A stretch of 8,364 bases of DNA from Betaproteobacteria bacterium (GTDB lineage Bacteria; Pseudomonadota; Gammaproteobacteria; Burkholderiales; SG8-39), in the NCBI GenBank assembly GCA_947467405.1, contig CANIIN010000089.1:1-8364 (forward strand). The letters run 5' to 3'. Below the pieces are notes generated by a model. The model worked only from the letters and a program-made list of their open reading frames with translations, made no database searches and was not told the origin of the DNA. This document shows, in pieces, positions 1 through 4,661 of this stretch. Every line of letters begins with the position of its first letter. Position 1 is the first letter of the stretch. The position numbers and the translations under genes are program-made.

Positions 1-74
1 CATGATTATTCAGAGTTCCTGACACGGAGTGCTGCATTCAGGCCGGACGCCACATGACCTGTTCTGTCGATCGA

Positions 75-94
75 TGATTCCGATATTGGAATCA
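75..94. repeat. Short perfect dyad downstream of the diguanylate cyclase gene
   Basis: TGATTCC (75-81) and GGAATCA (88-94) are perfect 7-nt inverted arms around a 6-nt A/T-rich centre. It lies 54 nt past the stop of the minus-strand cyclase gene. It could be a weak transcription stop or an operator of whatever lies to the left, but it lacks a T-run on the minus strand. The rest of 1-147 shows no gene I can support; a CAT at 1-3 could be the start codon of a leftward gene outside the window, without a clear ribosome-binding site. Confidence 0.25.
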
Positions 95-147
95 CCGTCC
101 TGCCGCGCTCAGTCCGGGATTTGAACTGGATCCATGACGTGCAGCGA

Positions 148-1095
148 TTAAATGTCCTCGTGGAAGCGAAAGCAGTTCCGACCGGCATGCTTGGCCGCGT
201 ACATGGCGAGGTCGGCGTTCTTCCACAGCGCTGATACATTGTTGCCGTCTTGCGGGTAAATGCATGCGCCAATGGTGACGCTGGTCGGGATCCGGGCGTC
301 TTCGTACCGGACGGGTAGCGCATTGCCGGCGCGGACCTTTTCGAATACCTCGAGGCCGGCACGCTTGTTCGCCACCGGGAGTATCAGCGCGAACTCATCG
401 CCGCCGATGCGCGCCACGGTGTCGGCTTCACGCAGGCAGTCGATGCTGCGACGCGCCACGGCCTGCAGCACCGCATCGCCGGCGAGGTGCCCATATTGGG
501 TGTTGGCCGCTTTGAATTGATCGATATCCATGATCGCCACGGCCAGCGACTCCCTGCGCCGCGCGGCTTGTCGTATGGCCACCGTCAGGCGATCGATGAA
601 CAGGCTGCGGTTCGGGAGATCGGTGAGCGGATCGTGTGTCGCGGCGTGGGACAGATTGTCGATCAGTTGCAGGCGATCGGTGGCGTCGCGCATATGACAT
701 GCGCAATTCGTCAGCTTGCCACGATTGTCGAGCACCGGCCAGATCAGGCTCTCGGCGTGGAATTGTTCGCCGTTCTTGCGGCGGCTCAAAACGACCGCGC
801 GATAGGGCGAAGGATCGACATGCCTGAAATCGCGGATGAGTTTGGCGACGTTCGTTTTCGAGTCGATGATCGAAAAATTCTGCCCCAACGCCTCGTTTCG
901 CCCATAGCCGCTGAGTACCTCGAAGGCAGGATTGACGTATTTGATCATCCCCGTCGCATCCAGAATCGTCATGGCATCCGGGTTCTGATCGAGCCAGGGA
1001 GAAAGAAAAGAGTCGCCCCGGAACGATGACACCCGCGGGAGGAGGACCGGGGCCACGTGCTGATGCCCGGGACGACTGGAGCGTTTATCGACCAT
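148..1095 (-). CDS. PAS-GGDEF diguanylate cyclase
   Basis: This 315-residue protein is predicted to make cyclic di-GMP from two GTP in the cytoplasm, with output tuned by its sensor domain. Residues about 34-140 form a PAS/PAC domain (NPDAMTILDATG, then YVNPAFEVLSGY, ending MRDATDR). Residues about 150-315 form the GGDEF domain, with the usual DPLTDLPNR entry at 155-163. The active-site GGDEF at 231-235 is intact, as are metal and nucleotide ligands by alignment to PleD (D190, N198, D207). An RxxD inhibitory site (READ, 222-225) sits exactly five residues before GGDEF, so product feedback inhibition is likely. No membrane segment or signal peptide is visible, so it should be soluble. There is no EAL domain. 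The ATG lies 7 nt after the stop of the upstream FNR-like gene, and a GAAGAG ribosome-binding site overlaps that stop, indicating an operon with coupled translation. The PAS ligand is unknown; no heme- or flavin-specific residue pattern is evident to me. Confidence 0.93.
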   Translation of the reverse strand: MVDKRSSRPGHQHVAPVLLPRVSSFRGDSFLSPWLDQNPDAMTILDATGMIKYVNPAFEVLSGYGRNEALGQNFSIIDSKTNVAKLIRDFRHVDPSPYRAVVLSRRKNGEQFHAESLIWPVLDNRGKLTNCACHMRDATDRLQLIDNLSHAATHDPLTDLPNRSLFIDRLTVAIRQAARRRESLAVAIMDIDQFKAANTQYGHLAGDAVLQAVARRSIDCLREADTVARIGGDEFALILPVANKRAGLEVFEKVRAGNALPVRYEDARIPTSVTIGACIYPQDGNNVSALWKNADLAMYAAKHAGRNCFRFHEDI

Positions 1096-1102
1096 GGTCT
1101 CT

Positions 1103-1909
1103 TCAGTCGGCTGTCTGGTGGGGCGGCGCCGTCAGTGGAGCCGGACCACGCCGACCGTGCAGCCGATCGGTCGATTGCTGCGCCGGGAAATCGGCAAGAC
1201 TGACAATGTCGAGGATGCGAATATGCCTGTGATCGACGGCGATGAGGTCGGCCTGCTGGAGTTTGCTCAGGATGCGGCTGACTGTCTCGATCGTGAGCCC
1301 GAGATAACTGCCGATGTCCTGGCGCGTCATGCGCAGGTGGAATTCCGACGGCGAGTAGCCAAGGTCGGCAAATCGCTCCGACAGATTGAGCAGATTGCGG
1401 GCGAGTCGATCACTTGCCGACATCGTTCCCAGGATAAGCATGGTGCCATGTTGACGGTTTATCTCGCGACTCATGAACTTGTGAAACTGACGTTGCAGTG
1501 GCAGCCCGTCATGGCCACCGTAGCTCAGGCGGGAGTAGGGGATCACGAATATCTCGCTATCCTCCAATGCCACCGCTGTGCAGATATGCGCGGCGCCTCC
1601 GATGGCTTCGAAGCCCATGACATCACCGGGCATGTCAAATCGAATGACCTGATGACGTCCGTCCGTCCGCATCTGAACCGTCTTGAAGCAGCCGATGTGG
1701 ACCACATAAATGGAGGCGAATTTGTCGGTCACGCGATATAGCACTTCGCCGCGCTTCAGGTGGCGGCGGCCATATGATGCAGGTGCGTACATCCGGGCTT
1801 TATCGATTTTCCGGGGCTCGGCAAGCCTGCGGGACATCCTAGCTGGCGGAGCGCCACTGCCACGGGGTGGCAGTGGAATCATTTTGTTGTTGATGCTGAT
1901 GCTGTGCAT
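1103..1909 (-). CDS. FNR-type Crp/Fnr family transcriptional regulator lacking Fe-S cysteines
   Basis: A 268-residue dimeric DNA-binding regulator. Residues about 50-130 form the cyclic-nucleotide-binding-like beta-barrel (GEVLYRV, then FDMPGDVMGFEAIGG, closely like E. coli FNR). Residues about 135-165 are the dimerisation helix. Residues about 187-235 are the winged helix-turn-helix (RQDIGSYLGLTIETVSRILSKLQ region, 197-219). The recognition helix keeps E208, S211 and R212, the E-x-x-S-R set with which FNR reads TTGAT-N4-ATCAA, so a similar target site is inferred. The only cysteines are C74 and C110; none matches the FNR cluster ligands (Cys20, 23, 29 and 122 in E. coli), and the position of Cys122 is F121. 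It should therefore not sense oxygen through that cluster. FixK/DNR-like effector-free, heme or thiol mechanisms are possible alternatives. A 33-residue Pro/Arg-rich tail follows the wing. The ATG is supported by a GGGAGGGG ribosome-binding site about 4-8 nt upstream. It leads an operon with the PAS-GGDEF gene. Confidence 0.92.
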   Translation of the reverse strand: MHSISINNKMIPLPPRGSGAPPARMSRRLAEPRKIDKARMYAPASYGRRHLKRGEVLYRVTDKFASIYVVHIGCFKTVQMRTDGRHQVIRFDMPGDVMGFEAIGGAAHICTAVALEDSEIFVIPYSRLSYGGHDGLPLQRQFHKFMSREINRQHGTMLILGTMSASDRLARNLLNLSERFADLGYSPSEFHLRMTRQDIGSYLGLTIETVSRILSKLQQADLIAVDHRHIRILDIVSLADFPAQQSTDRLHGRRGPAPLTAPPHQTAD

Positions 1910-2010
1910 GGCGCCCCTCCCATTTTGTTCGGTCTTCTGTCATGCGGAAAACTCGAATCCGGACGACCTTTGCCTGTGGAAGAAGGCTAGCGCAATCAAT
2001 TTTTCTGCAA

Positions 2011-2053
2011 CATACCTAAAACGCCGGTAAGGTTCATACCTACTTGCAGGTAG
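2011..2053. repeat. Cluster of short direct and inverted repeats upstream of the FNR-like operon
   Basis: The octamer CATACCTA occurs twice, at 2011-2018 and 2035-2042, 24 nt apart (about two helical turns plus). The second copy is part of an inverted repeat TACCT-N6-AGGTA (2037-2041 and 2048-2052). ACCT and AGGT also flank the interval 2014-2033. This is the arrangement expected for a regulator binding two sites on the same DNA face, about 100-140 nt upstream of the FNR-like start codon. The words are short, so chance remains possible and no known operator is recognised. Confidence 0.3.
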
Positions 2054-2075
2054 TTCCCTTCCTGGCTCGAACAAG

Positions 2076-2104
2076 TTGGGGACGCGCAGACCAAGTCCTA
2101 AAAT
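2076..2104 (+). promoter_or_regulatory. Candidate sigma-70 promoter reading towards the terminator
   Basis: TTGGGG at 2076-2081 serves as a partial -35 (TTG matched), followed by exactly 17 nt and a -10 hexamer TAAAAT at 2099-2104 (five of six consensus bases). A transcript would start near 2111 on the plus strand and meet the perfect hairpin at 2256-2289. The -10 is good but the -35 is weak, so this is a candidate only. Confidence 0.25.
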
Positions 2105-2110
2105 GAAGGC

Positions 2111-2290
2111 GTCGGTTGTCGAATTTCAATGGGAGGGCTGCCCCGCAAGTCCGCTCGTTCTTCAAATCAGCCACGGAATTTGCGGGTCCTGCTACGCAAT
2201 GCGGGTGGGCAAGGTGGCCAATTCTTGAGAATGTCGTTCAATCCTGATCTTCCCGAATGAAAAAGGGCGCCGCAGCGCCCTTTTTCATTG
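2111..2290 (+). ncRNA. Possible small RNA or leader-peptide transcript (about 180 nt)
   Basis: The interval is bounded by a candidate promoter on its left and a strong intrinsic terminator on its right, on the plus strand, with no annotated gene between. That is the classic layout of an intergenic small RNA. One 43-codon frame (ATG at 2129, stop TGA at 2258-2260, inside the terminator's left arm) lies within it, but it has no ribosome-binding site and its composition is not convincingly coding. The terminator is also fully explained by the minus-strand Bug gene that ends at 2304, which is the main reason for low confidence. No known RNA family is recognised. Confidence 0.18.
2256..2289 (-). 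terminator. Rho-independent terminator of the first Bug gene, symmetric and probably bidirectional
   Basis: A perfect 15-bp stem (AATGAAAAAGGGCGC paired with its exact complement) closes on a 4-nt loop. On either strand the G/C core is followed by a run of five T. It begins 14 nt beyond the stop codon of the minus-strand gene at 2304, so it should end that transcript and insulate the FNR-like operon. By symmetry it would also stop plus-strand transcription entering from the left. Confidence 0.93.
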
Positions 2291-2303
2291 GTAGAAGAGA
2301 ACT

Positions 2304-3296
2304 TCAATCCGCCTTGACGTTGTACTGCTTCACGATCTTCGAATAGGTCGCGAGTTCGTCCTTGATCACCTGGGCGAACTGCTCCGGCGTGTTGGCCACC
2401 ACGTCATAGGCGCTGGCCTGTGCCGAGGCCTGCGCTTTCGGCGTCTTCATGCCGAGGGCGAATTCGCGGTTCAGCCAGTCGACGCGGTCCTTGGGCGTGC
2501 CGGCCGGCGCGATGATGGCAAACCACGAGCCGCCGTCCAGGCCGGGATTGGTCTCGGCCAGCGCCGGCACATTGGGCAGTTGCGGTGCGCGGGCCTTCTG
2601 CGCGATGAACAGGCCCTTCAACCGGCCGGCGCGGATCAGCTCGCTCACCACGCCCACGGTCTGGCTGATGACATTGACCTCGCCGCTCATGGCGGCTGGA
2701 GCCAGCTGCGTGGAGGACTTGTACGGCACCTGCAGGAACTCGACACCGGTGGCCGACGCCATCTGCAGGATGTGGACCTTCGAACCGTCTCCCGATGTGC
2801 CGATGGTGACCGAACCCGGCTTGGCCTTGGCCAGCGCGATGAACTCGGCAAAGTTGTTGGCCGGGAAGTTGGGGTTGGCGGCGTAGACCAGGCCGTGCTT
2901 GGTCAACTGGATGACCGGCGCGAAATCCTTCACCGGGTCATAGGGCGGCGTGGCCATGATCAGCGGGCTGAGCGTGAGGGGCGCGGCATAGGTGAAGGCG
3001 ATGGTGTAGCCGTCCGGATCGGCGCGCTTGAGCGAGGCCGGCGCCAGTGTACCCACCCCTCCCACGACGGGATTGATGATGAAGGTCTTGCCGGTGCGGG
3101 CCATCCAGTCTTCCTGAATGGCGCGCAGGATCGCGTCGTAGCTCGAGCCGGGTCCGAGCGAGCTGTTCAGCGTGATCGGCTTGCTCGGGTAGGCCTGGGC
3201 GGCGGCATGGCCGGACAGCAGTGCGCCGGCCGCCAGCGTGAGCCCGGTGGCCAGAACGGACAGGGTGGTGCGGATGCCATGCGTGCTTTGCTTCAT
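2304..3296 (-). CDS. Bug/TctC-family periplasmic tricarboxylate-type solute-binding protein
   Basis: A 330-residue extracytoplasmic binding protein of the tripartite tricarboxylate transporter (TctC/Bug) family, normal in length. Residues 1 to about 33-35 are a Sec signal peptide (K2, hydrophobic core about 11-28, cleavage after AAA or AQA). The mature start YPSKPIT is the family hallmark. Other family signatures are ADPDGYT (92-98), PPYDPVKDFAPV (117-128), the helix after GTSGDGSKVH (166-175), VPYKSS (190-195) and GTPKDRVDWLN (267-277). The first ligand loop reads GPGSSYD (48-54), keeping the aspartate but not the usual PGG. The fold is two lobes closing on a small carboxylate or similar anion; the ligand cannot be read from sequence. 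AAGGAG lies 6 nt before the ATG. It is followed by a strong terminator. No TctA/TctB membrane genes are in the window, so it would use a permease elsewhere or act in sensing. It is a close paralogue of the next gene upstream. Confidence 0.95.
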   Translation of the reverse strand: MKQSTHGIRTTLSVLATGLTLAAGALLSGHAAAQAYPSKPITLNSSLGPGSSYDAILRAIQEDWMARTGKTFIINPVVGGVGTLAPASLKRADPDGYTIAFTYAAPLTLSPLIMATPPYDPVKDFAPVIQLTKHGLVYAANPNFPANNFAEFIALAKAKPGSVTIGTSGDGSKVHILQMASATGVEFLQVPYKSSTQLAPAAMSGEVNVISQTVGVVSELIRAGRLKGLFIAQKARAPQLPNVPALAETNPGLDGGSWFAIIAPAGTPKDRVDWLNREFALGMKTPKAQASAQASAYDVVANTPEQFAQVIKDELATYSKIVKQYNVKAD

Positions 3297-3396
3297 GTGA
3301 TGCTCCTTTTTCGGTAGACCGCGTTGTCGCGGGTGTTGGCGAATCTGCTTTAATTGTCCACGCTTTTCAGGGGCTCGACCACTGCATCCGGTGGAC

Positions 3397-3493
3397 CACT
3401 GCCAGTGAATCCCCGGACGCCAATCACTCGGTATTCACTGAACAAGGGGGCAAGCCCACTTGTCTATCCCCCACGTCAGAGGGAAGCTTGTTC
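3397..3493. repeat. Inverted repeats between the two Bug genes
   Basis: Within the 233-nt gap between the two binding-protein genes several dyads cluster. CACTG-C-CAGTG occupies 3397-3407. CAGTGAAT (3403-3410) is matched by ATTCACTG (3433-3440) across a 22-nt spacer. GAACAAG (3440-3446) is matched by CTTGTTC (3487-3493). A compact hairpin spans 3442-3463 (ACAAG and GGG paired with CCC and CTTGT, loop CAAG, one mismatch). On the minus strand they follow the upstream Bug gene by about 37-130 nt and precede the downstream one by 100-200 nt. They could end or attenuate readthrough or be operators of the downstream gene. None has the T-run of a standard intrinsic terminator. Confidence 0.35.
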
Positions 3494-3529
3494 GGGTGTT
3501 TTCATTTTCAGGACTTGATCAGCGCTTCC

Positions 3530-4516
3530 CTAATCGATCTTGATGTTGTAGTCCTTCACGATCTTGGTGTAAACCGCGATTTCCTTCCTGATGATCTCCG
3601 CCATGTCATCCGGGCTGCCGGCCACGGTGTCGTAGGCCATCTGGTCGATCTGCGCCTGCACCCGCGGCGTCTTCACCGAGAGATTGAATTCGCGGTTCAG
3701 CCAGTCAATGCGATCACGCGGCGTGCCGGCCCGCGCCACGACGCCAAACCACGAAACGCCTTCCAGATCGGGGTAGGTTTCGGTGATGGACTGCACATTG
3801 GGCATCTTGGCCGAGCGATTGCGTGAGCCGATGAACAGTCCTTTGACCTTGCCTGACTTCAGCAGTTCCAAGGCGTCGCCGGGGGTCTGGATGGCGATAT
3901 TGATTTCGCCGGCCAGCAGGCCCTGCATGAACGCCGCCGAACTCTTGTAGGGAACGCCAAGGAAGGTCACGCCGGTGGCCGACGAAATCTGCAGCATGTG
4001 CGCTTGCGAACCGCCGCCGGCGTAGCCCACGGTCACCTTGCCCGGATTGGCCCTGGCGAAGGCAATCAGTTCGGCAACGTTGTTGGGCTGGAACTGCGGG
4101 TTGGCCAGATACGTGAGGCCGTGGCGGGTCAGCATGGTGACGGGCGCGAGATCCTTGATGGGGTCGTACGGCGGCGTCTTCATGCTCTGCGGCGTGAGCG
4201 TGAGTGGTGCGGCGAATATCAGCGCCACGGTCTGGCCATCGGCCGGGCTGCGCAGCAGCGAAGCGGGGGCCAGGGTGCCGAGTCCGCCGGGCATGGGGTT
4301 GACGATCAGCGTTGCACCGGTGCGGGCCTGCCAGTCTTCGGCCACGGTGCGCAGGAGAATCTCGTAACTCGCTCCAGCCGCGACCGACGAATGGATGGTG
4401 ATGGGCCGCGAAGGAAAGGTTTGCGCCAGGGCCGGGGCTGACGGGGCGGCCAGGGCCACCAGGGCCGCTGCGGCAATGGCCCGGATTGCGACAGTGTGTC
4501 GTGCTGATTTGATCAT
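3530..4516 (-). CDS. Bug/TctC-family periplasmic tricarboxylate-type solute-binding protein (paralogue)
   Basis: A 328-residue secreted binding protein that aligns almost without gaps to the neighbour at 2304-3296, with clearly more than half of residues identical by eye. I place the start at the ATG at 4514-4516, because AAGGAGG lies 6 nt upstream and this gives a proper Sec signal peptide (basic MIKSARH, Ala/Leu-rich core, cleavage after ALA at residue 31). An in-frame ATG at 4648 would add 44 polar residues in front of the signal peptide and overlap the hrpA start region, so I reject it. Family signatures are FPSRPIT, PPYDPIKDLAPV (115-126), GYAGGGSQAH (164-173), VPYKSS (188-193) and GTPRDRIDWLN (264-274). 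The first ligand loop is AAGASYE (46-52): the family's aspartate is E52 here, a real difference from its neighbour (D54) that suggests altered ligand preference. It is divergent from hrpA. The transcript may or may not read on into the second Bug gene. Confidence 0.94.
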   Translation of the reverse strand: MIKSARHTVAIRAIAAAALVALAAPSAPALAQTFPSRPITIHSSVAAGASYEILLRTVAEDWQARTGATLIVNPMPGGLGTLAPASLLRSPADGQTVALIFAAPLTLTPQSMKTPPYDPIKDLAPVTMLTRHGLTYLANPQFQPNNVAELIAFARANPGKVTVGYAGGGSQAHMLQISSATGVTFLGVPYKSSAAFMQGLLAGEINIAIQTPGDALELLKSGKVKGLFIGSRNRSAKMPNVQSITETYPDLEGVSWFGVVARAGTPRDRIDWLNREFNLSVKTPRVQAQIDQMAYDTVAGSPDDMAEIIRKEIAVYTKIVKDYNIKID

Positions 4517-4544
4517 GTGTGGCCTCCTTGGGTATTGATGTACT

Positions 4545-4571
4545 GACTCTGGCAATGCCTGAGCCTGAGTC
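4545..4571. promoter_or_regulatory. Inverted repeat in the divergent Bug/hrpA promoter region, possible operator
   Basis: GACTCTGGC (4545-4553) and GCCTGAGTC (4563-4571) are 9-nt arms complementary at eight positions, around a 9-nt centre. The left half also contains a tight palindrome GGCA-A-TGCC (4551-4559). The element begins 29 nt upstream of the Bug start codon and about 87 nt upstream of the likely hrpA start, where an operator or a leader hairpin would be expected. No known regulator motif is recognised. Confidence 0.35.
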
Positions 4572-4646
4572 GGCGGTTTCTTCTCGTTGTGATGGCCCGT
4601 CATAGCGTTCTCGGGACCAACGGGTTTGCCGTCACGGGGTGGTACC

Positions 4647-4661
4647 ATGCGCGCCTTGTGA
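4647..4661 (+). CDS. Four-codon leader frame overlapping the hrpA start
   Basis: ATG at 4647 follows GGGGTGG (4636-4642) at ribosome-binding distance and reads M-R-A-L before TGA at 4659-4661. That stop overlaps the likely hrpA GTG start in a GTGA (4658-4661). A minicistron like this could load ribosomes that restart on hrpA, which has no good ribosome-binding site of its own. A frame this short can arise by chance, and I know of no precedent for it at hrpA. Confidence 0.2.
   Translation: MRAL

Larger units (their letters stand above)
1910..2303. other. Intergenic region between the FNR-like gene and the first Bug gene
   Basis: This 394-nt stretch has no convincing protein gene and is visibly richer in A/T than the flanking genes. 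From left to right it holds the GGGAGGGG ribosome-binding site and presumed promoter region of the FNR-like gene, a lone FNR half-site (TTGAT on the minus strand, 1995-1999, with no matching second half), a cluster of short direct and inverted repeats (2011-2053), a candidate plus-strand sigma-70 promoter (2076-2104), two tiny unsupported reading frames (2103-2228 and 2129-2260), and a perfect terminator hairpin (2256-2289). I could not place a confident -35/-10 pair for the minus-strand operon. Confidence 0.6.

Noticed and set aside
110..132. A tRNA T-arm-like word (GTTCAAATC on the minus strand)
   Set aside because: The flanking bases do not pair as a T-stem, no CCA end or acceptor stem is present, and no cloverleaf can be drawn, so there is no tRNA or attachment-site remnant to claim.
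517..530. A near-perfect FNR box (TTGAT-N4-ATCCA, nine of ten bases)
   Set aside because: It lies inside the GGDEF coding sequence and is produced by the codons of the conserved DIDQF motif, far from any promoter.
487..1741. Plus-strand frames of 180 codons (487-1029) and 215 codons (1094-1741)
   Set aside because: They are antisense to the PAS-GGDEF and FNR-like genes, whose motifs are unmistakable on the minus strand, and show no family signature.
2103..2228. A 41-codon frame containing CGSCY, resembling the papain active-site motif
   Set aside because: The frame is far too short for a protease, has no ribosome-binding site, its start overlaps a candidate -10 element, and its codon third positions are much poorer in G/C than those of real genes here.
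2580..3317. Plus-strand frames of 245 codons (2580-3317) and 145 codons (2449-2886)
   Set aside because: Both lie opposite the well-supported Bug gene and have no recognisable domain.
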